NCBI GenBank assembly: GCA_030180135.1
Contig: CM058231.1
Coordinates: forward strand, 24,245,034 to 24,309,033
Direction of reading: 5' to 3'
From: Orychophragmus violaceus
Lineage: Eukaryota > Streptophyta > Magnoliopsida > Brassicales > Brassicaceae
Length of the DNA stretch: 64,000 bases
This document shows positions 21,663 through 33,712 of the stretch, in pieces. The stretch's first letter is position 1; each line of letters opens with the position of its first letter. The notes under the pieces were generated by a model. That model was not told the DNA's origin and did no database searches. It was given only the letters and a program-made list of their open reading frames with translations. Both the position numbers and the translations under genes were made by a program.

Positions 21663-22842
21663 ATACGATCAGGTTTTAATCCCTAGATCTACACTGCAAG
21701 TGCACAGACGATCAGTAGTATATAGGGTATCGAAATCCACAGGGACTCTAGACCTTACGATAGATTATAGAATTATCAGGTTAAGCTAGGTGAAATCAAT
21801 GAGAAACTAAATAAGCAAAACAAGAAAGTAAATCAATAGCAGGAGTGGTTGTAAGCAATTAACTAAAAGCGCTAAGTCTATGGAGTTCTCAGGAAATCAA
21901 ACAAGCAGACAATTTATCAGTCATGATCTAATTAAGTCCGGTTCTAGAACTCAAACACAGATATAGAATTAACCAACTTTCGTTGCGAGAATTCTCTAAG
22001 TCTAATAGCAGAAATCCAAATTTCTTTATAATTCCTAACAGATTAAACTAGCCTTAAGTGCAGGTTCGATATGTTCACAATTCAATTAAACCAAATTTCT
22101 GTGTGAGTAATTCAATTGCTCAACCTAAATAGTTCAGATTCTAAATCACACTTTCGTGTCAATTTAACAACCTAAAGTCTAGATTCTAAGTGATCAGGTT
22201 AGAAACTAGTACTAAGCTCAATTAAGGTTGAAGAAAAATTAAGTTATGAATCCTAACTGATTAATTAAATCTAGCAAGTCATGAAATCCTTAATGAGAAT
22301 CCCTAGACCTAACTATGAATCTACTCAGACATGATTAATGAAACAAAAATCATAGAATAAGTAAATTGCATAAATAAAGAGTAAAGATTAAAGGGGTTCG
22401 AAATCTTCTTCAAAAGCAGGAAGCAGTACAAAATAGATCAGCCCCAAAAGCTCTAAAATCTCTATGCTCAAAGTATCAAAGTGTATCTAAAATTAAACAC
22501 CAAAATCCTAATTGTAAAGGCCTAATCACGGCTGGGGCTTCTTTGTAATTATTGGAAACTTCTGGGCCAAAGTGCAATATCCAAACTTCATTAAACCGCC
22601 GAAGATAAGCCCATCTCGCATGTGTGTATCGATGCACATAGTGTGGCGATCGATGCAATCCTCTATTCTGGACAGTGAACTCTATCTCTCGGGTCAAAAC
22701 ACCAAAATGCTCCAAAAAGCTCCATAATCATCAAATCCGCTCCAAACGTGCTAATACCTGTAAAAGACTCTAAAGCAACACCAAAAGACTCTAAAACACA
22801 CTTATATCATGGTATAAAACCGATAAAAACCATGATATATCA
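21663..22842 (-). mobile_element. Solo LTR, Athila-like family
   Basis: 1180 bp, on the minus strand from TGATATATCATGG (22842) to ...GATCGTATCA (21663), with target duplication ctagc (21658-21662 and 22843-22847). It shares its start and overall sequence with the LTRs of the element at 41509-48187. A GCGATCGATGCA motif lies around 22647. No internal sequence is left, so it is the product of LTR-LTR recombination. It is useful because the uninterrupted target is preserved in the 3' LTR of the host element (near 55410). Confidence 0.9.
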
Positions 22843-23419
22843 CTAGCACCGAGAGGTGTAGTTTATGTTTGAATCTCTATCAAGTGCTTTACATTCTTAA
22901 CCAATGAGAATTGATGTTTAAGGTGTTTAGTGTTAGTGAGAGCTTGATCTTAATGCATATCTATCTTGAAATTGCCAACGAGAGTTGATGTTAATGCTTG
23001 ATAGGTGTAGGGTTATTATCACGAGAGTGGAGTAATTTGAATCGTTGTTCTTAGCTGAAGAAATTATCTCATGTTTGTCTAAATATTTCTATGCTATTAG
23101 TTGATGACCCGAACCGAAACTCAACCCAAGGAACTTTGTTTTTAAACCAATCAACAACCTTCTTGCTCTGTTTATGCTCTGTTTTACATGCTTGTGAATT
23201 GTGTTTTAATTCAGTCGTCTTATTTGGAATATGGTTATTTTATTAGATTTTAGATATAAAACCCACGAACGAATTTGGTTGCACTTAGATTAAGAAATCA
23301 CCTGTATTCTTAGTGTGTTTGATCACCCGAGTGGATTTACACCTCGAAACTATAACGACTAGGTTGTAAACTTGCAACTGAAGTAAGTGAAGAGGAACTG
23401 ATTTATTGCATATCAAGTT

Positions 23420-23432
23420 TGGCGCCATTGCC
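23420..23432 (+). other. Primer-binding site of the Athila element
   Basis: tggcgccattgcc, four bases after the LTR end, is the first half of the tRNA-Asp-type site. The following bases, atcttggg, differ from the usual ggggat sequence. Confidence 0.75.
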
Positions 23433-23671
23433 ATCTTGGGTGTTAATTGAACCATTAGGATTTGGTGTTTGCTTGAGACTAAGTATTTTCGGTTACAAAG
23501 ATACTAATCTTCTCTGCCTTATTTCCCTTTGTTTTGCAGGTGAATGAACTTGAGGAGCAGGGGACCAACAAACCTTGTACCAAGAGTTGAAGACATAAAA
23601 GTACACGAAAGGGAAATTGCAAGGAAAAGAAGACAACAACAAAGAATACGAAACGAAGAGAAGAAATCAAT

Positions 23672-25301
23672 ATGGCCGACGAACAACAACAACAGCAAGA
23701 CGGTGGTGAAGTAAACCGACCACACCATCCACAAAATCATCATAGAGCCATAGGAGCATATGACGAACCAAGCATCAATGACTATCATTCTGGGATCATT
23801 GCACCTGCTGTTGAGAACAACAAATACGAAATCAAGGCTAGCATCATCAACATGGTGCGAGGAAGTAAGTTCCAATGGCTGCCAATGGAAGATCCATTCG
23901 ACCACCTTGACAACTTCGACAAGCTATTTCGCATAGTCCGCATCAATGGAATCTCTGAAAACGCGTTGAAGATGATCTTATTTCCATTCTCTCTTGGAGA
24001 TAAAGCCCACCTTTGGGAAAAGAACCTACCGCCCAACTCAATCACCACCTGGGATGAATGCAAGAGAGCCTTCTTATCCAAGTTCTTCTCAAAATCAAGA
24101 ACAGCCAGACTGAGGACAGAAATCTCCAGCTTCAAACAAAAACCAACAGAAAAGTTTGGGGAAGCTTGGGAAAGATTCAAAGGTTACACAAACCAATGCC
24201 CACACCATGGTTTCACCAAGGAGAGTCTTCTCAGCACGTTATATCGCGGCATACTGCCAAAATACACGATGATGCTAGACACTGCTAGCAACTGCAACTT
24301 CATGCAAAAAGATGAACGAGAAGCCATGCAGCTGGTGGAGAATTTGGCAGTCAGTGACACTAACTACGGGGAAGACTATGACCGGACATACAGAGAAAGA
24401 GGAGACATAGATGATCCAAGGAGAGAGATAAAAGCACTTAACGAGAAGCTAGACAAGTTGCACATGGCAAATCAAAGGAATGTTAGCTTTGTGGGAGATT
24501 TTGATCAACAACAAAGTCTCTTTGAAGATGAAGCTGGGATGAATATGGAGGGACATGCTGAAATGAATTACATCGGAGGCCAAGGATTCAACAAAGGCTT
24601 CAACCAGAACTACAGGAATCATCCCAACTTTTCATACCGCAACAACAACGTCGAGAACCCTCAGGATCAATCTTACCCTCCATTCAAACCACAAGGACAA
24701 ACGACACTACAAGGGAACTTCCAAACGAAACCAGCCTACAGCAACAATGGGAACTTTCAGCCAAGACAGCCATACAACAATCAATAAGGGAACTTCCAAC
24801 AAAGACAACAGTACAACAATCAAGGAGCCTATCAAGGGAACCAACCATTTCAAAGTCAAGGAAGTTCAAACAACCACCAAAGAGCAGACGACCAAACGCA
24901 AATGATGAAGCAATTTATGGAAAGTACAAAAAAGGTGTTAAGCGAAATAAAGACACAAGTTGACAACCTAGCATCCGATGTTGCAACTATCAAACAACAC
25001 CCCAACCTAGCAGGCACTTCATCAAACCGACCACCGGGATTCTTACCAGCCAAACCAGAGCCAAACCCAAAAGAATACATCAACGCCATTACGTTAAGGA
25101 GCGGAAGAGAACTACCTACAAGGAAACTCGTTGAGGACAATGAGAATCAAGGTGGGGGGGGGGGGGGGGGGGGGGGTAAACTTTGAACCTGAGAGGGAAG
25201 CCATTGAAGAGGTTGAAGAAGCAAAGAAGGAAACAAAGGATATCAAAGGCAAGGGAAAAATGCATGAAGAAACGAAGGAAAAAGCAAAAAATAGTTCAGC
25301 C
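23672..25301 (+). pseudogene. Athila gag (retrotransposon gag, PF03732-type)
   Basis: The capsid-type gag polyprotein begins MADEQQQQQDGGE at 23672. Motifs of the retrotransposon gag domain are seen at residues 60-210: PMEDPFDHLDNF, FPFSLGDKAHLW, TTWDECKRAFLSKFF, EKFGEAWERFK, CPHHGF. A Gln/Asn-rich linker with repeated GNFQ-QPYNNQ units follows. A TAA at 24785-24787 stands in place of a Gln codon. The same frame continues to 25150 (MKQFMEST, ITLRSGRELP), where a run of 23 G shifts it. A further Glu/Lys-rich part ends at the copia 1 insertion (25307). The polyprotein resumes at 39299. It would assemble virus-like particles in the cytoplasm, but this copy cannot. Confidence 0.88.
25154..25176 (+). 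repeat. G23 homopolymer in gag
   Basis: An uninterrupted run of 23 G lies in the linker between gag and protease, where it would code for glycine. The frame before the run and the frame after it differ, so slippage has caused a frameshift. The length should be treated with caution because such runs are hard to sequence. Confidence 0.85.
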
Positions 25302-25306
25302 TCTAC

Positions 25307-25979
25307 TGTTGAGATCCCTAGGATCCTGGGTCTAGGTGATTGAATCTGATAACTGACCTCGTGATTACCTGGAGATTGGCAGCGGAAATTGGAGTAGGTA
25401 ATCGAGATCTAGAGCACTTCAATTGCTGCGCCTCTATCGTAGTCCACACGCACACAAGCTGGAATCCGCCGGGATGCTAGTACCGGTGATCGGATCTCCT
25501 GTGGATTTCTGAGTTTCTGTGTCTCTGCTTTCTCTCAGAGAAGCAACACCGACGGCTGGAACTCAAGTCGATCATATAAGACATTATATATCGACCTGGG
25601 ATGACCCAAACGAGTTACGGATCAAGCCCAATTCGTTCAAGTCAACAACTCGAAACTTCAGTCTCGAGGCCCATGGTGCATCGATCGATGCACATACTGC
25701 ATCGATCGACACACCTCTTCAAAACTCAATTCAATGTGTATCCAATACACATTGATCAGATCATATGCCAATGATCAATCCTACACAAAGTGTATCCAGC
25801 TCGCTTAGGTGTGTGACCCTGTAGGTTCACACGATACTAGAAATGAGTTACAACTCATTTGTCATAAGCGGTTTCTAGCAAAACATTATGACTACCCAGT
25901 ATCATATGAATTGTCCGATCTCGACAATACAACTACCTTTAGAGTAAGTACAATGTGATTTCAGGACATAATCCCAACA
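25307..25979 (-). repeat. 3' LTR of copia element 1
   Basis: 673 bp; the plus strand reads tgttgagatccctagg ... cataatcccaaca. It has a full TGCATCGATCGATGCA palindrome (25677-25692) and a second TCGATCGA (25702-25709). A perfect hairpin with 11-bp arms has the loop CCA (25732-25756). Confidence 0.9.
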
Positions 25980-26604
25980 ATCTCCCACTTGTACTGGAAT
26001 CATCTATTCCCATAATCCCTTTGTCTCTATATCTCGATATGGCATAAGGCAAGAAACTGTGTCATCCTTATTATAGCCAACATCATGTTCATCGAACTCC
26101 TGATCTATACTGATAAAACAAACGACTGACAATCACCTCGTTTGAGCACGGCCATGCATTTTCTCAGTATCAAATCTTCGATGGGCCCTGAGGTATATAT
26201 CTCCTTTTATAGGAGGGACAAATCCCATCTTGTTCCATCCCTGTTTCTACACATACTTCATGATACGCATAAGCAATGCCGTTATAGCCGCCAGTTACGG
26301 AACGACGTTTGACAAGGTCAAAACGCACCAATTCATATGCTAGAAAGCATGATGAACTCAGGTCTAAGGACTATACTCTATAGTCGTAATGAGAAACTCT
26401 CATGACACATATATAACTATCCTGTAGAGTTCTCATTAGCGGGTCATGTCCGATCATATGTTCACCAACATATATCTATGTGACTGACTGTGATACTCAT
26501 ATCATTGACTCCATGAAACTTAGTCAACAGTCACCTCACAAGCTAGTCTCTCGCGGTTGTCAGTGTCCCACTTTGACAATCTTAACTAGGGACAATCATA
26601 ATTT

Positions 26605-27241
26605 TGTTGGAATTATGTCCAGTAATCTCTGTACTGTCTCTAGAAAGTAAGAGTATGTCAATGATCAGACATAAGTCATATAATACTGGGGGTCATGATG
26701 GCTTGCTAGAGTCCGCTCATGATCTATAAATCTTGGATTTATTGCCTTTATTATATGATCCCATATGGGTCACACGCCTAAGCTAACAGGAAAATGTGTA
26801 GGAACGATTTAGCAGAAGTACGGTAAAAGTGCTAGGCATTTACTGTACTAAGAGAGACTAAAGGGCCTGATTAAATCCAAGGGATTTAATCAGACTGAGA
26901 ATTGGGCCCAAAAGCCCATAAGAACTGGACAAGGGTTTTAATAAATAAAACTTGCCCTAGCTCTTATTTTCTCAGCCACTTTTGCGCCACCTCTCTCTCT
27001 CTTCTGCGCCTCTCTCTTTTCGGTCTAGCAGCCAATTTCCTGCTGTGTGCGTGTGTGAGCCTTTGGAGGAGCTATCACTTGGTGGTTCTGCTGATCTCTG
27101 ACCCGTACCTCCTCTTTCCGCTGCATAAACAAGGTAACAGGTGAGATCTTTTATGATTCTGTAAGAGAACCTAGATCTGGCATGTTTAGGTGAGTTTAAT
27201 CTGAAGAACTGAATCAGGATTATCACTAAACGAATCCTTGA
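26605..27241 (+). repeat. 5' LTR of copia element 2
   Basis: 637 bp starting TGTTGGAATTATG. The last bases are CCTTGA instead of the CCTTCA seen in the 3' copy. A CT-rich pyrimidine stretch lies near 26990-27020. The sequence is otherwise identical by eye to the 3' LTR. Confidence 0.92.
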
Positions 27242-28149
27242 GTGGTATCAGAGCCATTGGTTCTGTTAGGATTTCTTGTTTTGAATCATATAGTTGTTTG
27301 AAATTGTTGAATCAAACTAGTAGTAAGGTTGTGATTAACAAGTCTCAAAAACTAGAAAAGAATTAATTGTCACGATGCTTTATTGAATTTAACTATTGTA
27401 ACTAGTAGTAACTATTGTCACGATGCTTTAATTGTCAAAATCAAAAACGTTAGTCAAATTAATTTTGTAACTCGTTATTGATGAATGATGATGATGTCAT
27501 CGAATAATGAATTGAACAATCATGTTTATTGATTTCGCTAAAGGTCTTGTTGTTTGTGATAAATCACGCCGGACGAGCAAATCTAAGAAAATCATTAGAT
27601 TTGAAATCGTGAATCAAAAATAATTGTTAAGTTGTTGGTGATTTTGAATTATTCAACAAGCTTAAAATTATTGAATTAATTTAAAAATTAATCGTCACGG
27701 TTTAATAAATAGACTTAATAAAATTTATTAAGTTCTGGTTAAACCGGGATAAGAAATCCAAAGTCGTAAAATTGGATTTAGTGCCTAAACCAGTGGTTTT
27801 CTAATTTGATTTGGTTGGACCAAATAAATTGAGAAAATCCGGTTTAGTAAATAACCGGTTGACAATTGTGGTCATCGTAGTAATTAATTTTGGTTAGACC
27901 AATTTTAATGAACCAGACCGATTATGTCATTTAATTGGGCAATTGTGTTATGTCTTGGACATGGACCAATTCTTGGGCCTCGGGCCAAGAAGTTAAAACA
28001 ATTGGGCCAATTATTTGAGTCTTTTCTTCAGATTTAATTTAAAATTTATTTATATAAAATTAAAATCGATTTTAAATTAATCTGTTTTCAAAATCTGAAA
28101 TTAGAAAGTTTCTTAAATTAGAAGTTTCTAGATTTGCATGTTTTGGATT

Positions 28150-28285
28150 TTAGGAAATTTCTATTTTTAGAAAGTTTCCAATTTTAGGAAGTTTCCAATT
28201 TTAGAAAGTTTCCAATTTTAGGAAGTTTCCAATTTTAGAAAGTTTCCAAAATTAGTAGGTTTCCCAAAAAGGAAAGTTTCCCAAA
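28150..28285 (+). repeat. GAAAGTTTCCAATTTTAG tandem repeat in the copia 2 leader
   Basis: About seven copies of a 17-18 bp unit, gaaagtttccaattttag, alternate between AGAAAG and AGGAAG forms. They lie in the leader RNA about 550 bp before gag. No reading frame is implied. Confidence 0.85.
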
Positions 28286-28827
28286 ATAGTAATCTTCTAT
28301 TTTGGGATAAAATTTTAATAAACCTACAAACCTCAAACAATATCAAGCGTTGGATGTCTTGTCCAGTCTATGTCAGCTGTCGAAGCCCATTCAATTGTAC
28401 TCATGGCCTTACAGTGTGAGGGTGTCTACTTTTGCGTGAGTAAGACGGTTTGTGATTCATAAATGTCATTGGGAGTCCCAGACATTAGTGATTACATGAC
28501 TTTATAGTCTGGTTTTCTTGACTAGGCCATCGGGAGTCCCGGGCCTTGAGACATCAGAGTGGATTGGGCCTCGGGCCCAGATTCACAACCAAGAGTTATA
28601 TCACGGATATAATTAGCCGAGATAGGGCTTACCGATATAAGCTAAGGTTGGGTGACGGCCAGTGGCCCACTTTGATCTTAGTTATATGTGGATCTTGGAA
28701 TCATTATATTCTATTGAGGGTAACTGATGTTATTGGATATAATGCGAGATTAATCATATTAAGTATAATGCGAGATTAATCATATTGAACATATTAACTA
28801 AAATTCTTTTATCTTAAATTTTCAGTT

Positions 28828-29718
28828 ATGACTAGCACAAACAATCAAAACACTTTCTCGATCCGGTCTGTCCTTGAGATGAACAAGCTGAACGAATCAA
28901 ATTTCTTGACTTGGTCGCGGAACCTGAGGCTAGTCCTCAGACAGGAGAGAAAGGACTATGTCCTTGAGAGAGCTCTCCCCGTGAGGATCGGGTCCAATGC
29001 TTCTCATGCAGTATATAATGCTTGGAATAAGCATTATAATGATACGGTAGATGTGCGTGGTCTGATATTGGCTACCATGGACTCAGATTTGCTGAAGCAA
29101 TATGAGAACATGGAGTCGCCAATAGAGATGATCAGCAGCCTGAAATTGAAATTTCAGGAGCATATAAGAGTGGAGAGATACCAGTTGGTTAAGTCTCTCA
29201 CTAGCTGCAAGCTACCAAATGATCATCCAGTAAGTCCTCATATCAGTAAAATGATAGGTTATATTGATAACCTGAGGAAACTGGATTATCCAGTTAGCCA
29301 AGAATTGGCAACTGAGATCATTCTGCAGTCACTGCCGTCAAGCTATGATAAGTTCAGAAGGAACTATATCAAGAAAGGCTTAACGAAGACGCTGACTGAA
29401 CTGCATGATATGCTCAAGACAGTTGAGCCAAACGTGAAGAGTACCCAGTATAATCTCATAATGGAGAAGGGTGGGTTTATTAAACCTAGTGCTGACAAGG
29501 GTGAAGACAAAGTTGTCCAGATTTTGAATCATGGCAAGCGTGTGTCTTCTGAGCCCAAGTCAGATAACTCTTACGTTGGTAAGTGCTGCTACTGTAAAAA
29601 GACTGGGCATTGGAAGAGAGATTGCATTAAATTCATGGAAGATGATGAGGAGTTGAAGTTGATGTATGAGACTACTTCCTCAGGTATTCATGTTATTACT
29701 TCAAGTTCTACCTTATAG
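28828..29718 (+). CDS. Copia gag polyprotein (UBN2-type) of element 2
   Basis: 296 codons, start MTSTNNQNTFSIRSVL, open throughout. It has the copia gag features: LNESNFLTWSRNLRLVL near residue 20, YNAWNKH, MESPIEMISSLKLKF, a LATEIILQSLPSSYDKF segment around residue 170, and a zinc knuckle CCYCKKTGHWKRDC around residue 255. The TAG stop is followed in the same frame by VLDTGCGTDICC, the protease start, so the stop separates gag from pol. It may be a mutation or a way to make gag alone. Gag binds element RNA and forms particles in the cytoplasm; this is the only plainly intact copia protein in the window. Confidence 0.88.
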   Translation: MTSTNNQNTFSIRSVLEMNKLNESNFLTWSRNLRLVLRQERKDYVLERALPVRIGSNASHAVYNAWNKHYNDTVDVRGLILATMDSDLLKQYENMESPIEMISSLKLKFQEHIRVERYQLVKSLTSCKLPNDHPVSPHISKMIGYIDNLRKLDYPVSQELATEIILQSLPSSYDKFRRNYIKKGLTKTLTELHDMLKTVEPNVKSTQYNLIMEKGGFIKPSADKGEDKVVQILNHGKRVSSEPKSDNSYVGKCCYCKKTGHWKRDCIKFMEDDEELKLMYETTSSGIHVITSSSTL

Positions 29719-32220
29719 GTATTGGATACTGGTTGTGGCACTGATATTTGTTGTAATATGCAGAGCCTAAGCAACAGTAGAACGTTGAAGGAAGAGCAAG
29801 TGGAACTGCATGTATGGAAGGAGTTATGGATGCTGCCTCAGCCGTAGGGTTTTCACTTGTAGATGCCTTTGAGGCTTGGTTTTATTAAGTAATTGCTACA
29901 ATGTACCTGTTTTAGCAGAGTTGTCTTTCATTTTCTTGTAAGAATTTGAATGTTTTTCATTTCGATAAAAGAGAAGTTTAGTTCTTTTGATCTTAATGAA
30001 ATATTAATTGTAGCACCCTATTCAAGGAATGGGTTTTATATCTTAAACCAAAGAGTGCCTAAATGTAACATAAATACCAAATTGGTTTAAATCTGATGAA
30101 TTAAACCTGATTTTTCTTGGCATAAAAGTCTTGGTCACATAGAGTAAGTCGGATTCAGAAATCCCATAGTTATTCACTATTGGGCTCATTTGATCGGATA
30201 TCTTATGAGACTTGAATTCTGTTTACTGGACCAAAAGACAAAGGGGCCTATCTTAGCCGAGCTAGAGAAAGGCCCAAAGGCTTATTGGAGATTGAACATA
30301 CTCATGTATGTGGTCCGATGAGCAGTAATGCCAGAGAAAATTTACTGTACTTCATTGTCTCTACTGATTAATTCAGTGAGTAAGACTGTGTTCATCTGAT
30401 GAGACACAAGTCGGAATTCTTTGACATGGTCGAAAGAGTTCCAGAATGAGGTATAGAATCTGAGTGACAGAAGTATTAAGACTCTGAATTAAATCACGAG
30501 TGAGAATACTTGAGTCATTAATGGTGTGATCATCTGAATGAGTGTGAAGTCGTTTCACAGCTCAATTCTCCTGAAAAACCTTGAGGTATTTCTGTGAGAA
30601 AGAATCAGATCTTATAAGAAATGATTAAAGATGAGTCACACGAATCTTCCATGATATTCTTGAAGAATAACGCTCTAGAAATATCTAAGTTTACGCTGAA
30701 ATAGTTCCACCAATATCAGTTGAAAGACACCACGTAAATGTGGATTGGAATCGATCCAAATTCGTCTTTACTGAGTATTTGTAGTTGAGCTACTTCGCTG
30801 GTTGTCCTAGGGAAACCAAGGCTTGTTATCTTTTACGTCCATTCTGTTTTCAAGAAGGGAAGTTACTTTCCAGGAAGAACAGTGGGAGTAAAAGTATGAC
30901 TCGAAGAAATTCGACAAAAACGGGTGGCTGCTCAACCTGTTGAGGGAGAGCAACAGATGGATTTACAGATTTCTGTAGAATCTACACCTGTAGAGCCTGA
31001 AGTTCGCAGACATGAATGAATCAGTCACTAATCCGAGAGTGATTTCTCGTCATTAGTTGAACCTGATGATCATTGAAAGTTCGCATGATCTGATGATCAT
31101 TGAAAGCGACGAATCTGCGAAATTCAAATAAGCGAAAGTGAGCCCGGACTCCGAAAATTACACTTTGTGTAAGTTAGCTTCATCGATCCATTCATGGATG
31201 GAAGCAAACATATCGGAGTTGGAATCTACGTTCTGTTGAAGTAGTCAAGGTTTTGACTTGAACAGGAACGAAATGGAACTGTGCGTTTACTAATAGATAA
31301 GTGGGAGCGATGTTGCATTTCTCATATTGTATGTCGATGACATACTGATTCTCGGAAATAACATCCCAATGCTGCAGTCGGTAAAGGACTGGCTTGGGAG
31401 TTGGTTTTAATGATTGACATGGGTAAAGCTACGTATGTTCTTGGATTTTGGATCTAAAGATAGAGATCCAAAAGAGCTGGTAGGACAATGTCAGGATTCT
31501 TAAATTGACAATGTCAGCAATCCAAGAAGGGTTTTATGCCAATGTCACATGGCTTACGTTAAGCAAGAAACAGTATCCTACGATATCTGCTGAGCTTAAA
31601 TGCATGGATAAGATTCCATATGCGTCGGCAATTGGATCTATCATGTATGCCATGACACGTACTTGTTTTGATGTTGCTTTAATGTTAAGCAAGACAAGTA
31701 AAGACCAGTCAAATCCAGCAAAGAATCACTGGATAAACGTAATGAATATTCTCAAGTATTTGGAAAATACTTAGGATACATTCTTGATTTACGGAGAAAG
31801 TAAGGTGCTACGAGTCGGTAGAGTCTGAAAGGCAAGTTTCCAACGGACAAAGATGATTTCCGGTCACAGTCCGGTTATATCTTGTGTCTGTCTGGCGGTG
31901 CAAGGCACTGTTGCTGACTCCATGACTTAAGCTGAACATTTCGCAGCTTGGAAAGCGGCGAAAGAGGTTGTTTGGAAAGAAGAGTTCGTCACTGAACTTG
32001 ATGTGACTCCCAGCATAGATGAGACTAGCTGCACATCAGAGGTCCAAACAACTTGAGGGTAGGTATAACCTATTCCGTGAGATAAATGACAGAGATGTTA
32101 AGTAAATCAGCAAGTTTCAACGAATGAGAACGTTGCTAATCTATTAACGAAGCCACTCCTTAGGCCTAAGCACGAGTCGCGGACTGTTGCTGTAGGATAA
32201 GTGAAATTAAGATGTAGTCT
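29719..32220 (+). pseudogene. Decayed copia pol of element 2
   Basis: About 2.5 kb, shorter than a usual copia pol (about 3.3 kb), with many stops and shifts. Recognisable pieces in order are protease VLDTGCGTDICC (29720), an RT piece with FLILYVDDILIL (about 31320), a later RT/RNase H connection ASAIGSIMYAMTRT (about 31625), and RNase H remains (ADSMT-AEHFAAWKAAKEVVW, about 31910). No integrase HHCC or DDE motif could be traced with confidence. Confidence 0.75.
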
Positions 32221-33070
32221 TAATTTCAGTGGGAGTTTGTAAAGGGCTTTATTTAGTTATTGATATGTTCTTGTAAAACATTTTATGATGTTTAATGAAA
32301 TTATTATTTCAAGATTATTTTAACTGTGATGAAATAATCGTTCCAAAATGATATGAACCATTTTATAGGTCATCGAAGTAAGTGACTTGATCTTGAGTCA
32401 TCAAAGTCAATTTAGCTTGATCATGAGACCCTATATTTGATAGATGGCTTATATCATCCTGTCCCTAGTCGAAGGTTGTTGAAATTGGAACACCAACAAC
32501 CGTGTGAGACTAGATTGGTATGTGACTTATGACAAAGTCTCAGTGTGTCATAGATGCGCGGCATCAAAGTCAGTACATAGGTGTATGTTGGGTACATACG
32601 ACCGGACATGACCCGATTATAAGAACTCTTCAGGATATTTATATCTGTGTCATAAGAGATTCTTACTACGACTATAGAGTATAGTCCTTAGACCTGAGTT
32701 CGCATGCATGTGACTGCACATGAACTAATGCGCTTTGATCATTGTCTAATGTTGTCGTTAAGCGATAGTTATAAGGACCTTGTTTGGGTGTATTATGAAA
32801 TGAGTAGTTTACAGTGATGGAACAAGACGGGATTTGTCCCTCCAATATAAATGGAGTGAATATCTCTAGGCCAATCGGAGATTTAATACTGGAAAATGCA
32901 TGGCCATGCTCAAACGGACTTTCCCGAGTCGTTTGGATTGTCAGTATCAAATCAGAGTCCGATGAACAAGATTAGGCTTTATAAGGATGACACTAATCTT
33001 GCCTTATGACTAATCGAGATATTGAGACAAAAGGATTATGAATACAGAGATTCCAGTTCAAGTGGGAGAT

Positions 33071-33707
33071 TGTTGGAATTATGTCCAGTAATCTCTGTAC
33101 TGTCTCTAGAAAGTAAGAGTATGTCAATGATCAGACATAAGTCATATAATACTGGGGGTCATGATGGCTTGCTAGAGTCCGCTCATGATCTATAAATCTT
33201 GGATTTATTGCCTTTATTATATGATCCCATATGGGTCACACGCCTAAGCTAACAGGAAAATGTGTAGGAACGATTTAGCAGAAGTACGGTAAAAGTGCTA
33301 GGCATTTACTGTACTAAGAGAGACTAAAGGGCCTGATTAAATCCAAGGGATTTAATCAGACTGAGAATTGGGCCCAAAAGCCCATAAGAACTGGACAAGG
33401 GTTTTAATAAATAAAACTTGCCCTAGCTCTTATTTTCTCAGCCACTTTTGCGCCACCTCTCTCTCTCTTCTGCGCCTCTCTCTTTTCGGTCTAGCAGCCA
33501 ATTTCCTGCTGTGTGCGTGTGTGAGCCTTTGGAGGAGCTATCACTTGGTGGTTCTGCTGATCTCTGACCCGTACCTCCTCTTTCCGCTGCATAAACAAGG
33601 TAACAGGTGAGATCTTTTATGATTCTGTAAGAGAACCTAGATCTGGCATGTTTAGGTGAGTTTAATCTGAAGAACTGAATCAGGATTATCACTAAAAGAA
33701 TCCTTCA
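33071..33707 (+). repeat. 3' LTR of copia element 2
   Basis: 637 bp with the correct end CCTTCA, preceded by the polypurine tract and followed by the target duplication aattt. Two differences from the 5' LTR by eye. Confidence 0.92.
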
Positions 33708-33712
33708 AATTT

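Larger units (their letters stand above)
20653..23415 (+). repeat. 5' LTR of the Athila element, split by a solo LTR
   Basis: Starts TGATGTGTTGTG and ends GCATATCA. Without the solo LTR and its duplication it is about 1578 bp against 1555 bp for the 3' LTR. Length differences lie near the start (an 11-bp indel) and in the CAGCGGC hairpin array (20901-21238). The primer-binding site follows at 23420. Confidence 0.9.
26605..33707 (+). mobile_element. Copia element 2, young but with decayed pol
   Basis: 7103 bp with 637-bp LTRs (26605-27241 and 33071-33707) and target duplication aattt (26600-26604 and 33708-33712). In order: an iMet primer-binding site (27243-27255), a 1.6-kb leader, an intact gag ORF (28828-29718), a degenerate pol (29719-32220), a 0.8-kb 3' part and a polypurine tract caagtgggagat (33059-33070). 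I see two differences between the LTRs, both in the last 17 bp. One of them (CA to GA) alters the 5' LTR end. The insertion is therefore very recent although pol cannot be functional. Confidence 0.92.

Noticed and set aside
26902..27144. 80-codon frame starting MGPKAHKNWTR, duplicated at 33368-33610
   Set aside because: It lies within both LTRs of copia 2 and its duplication is explained by them; no known domain.
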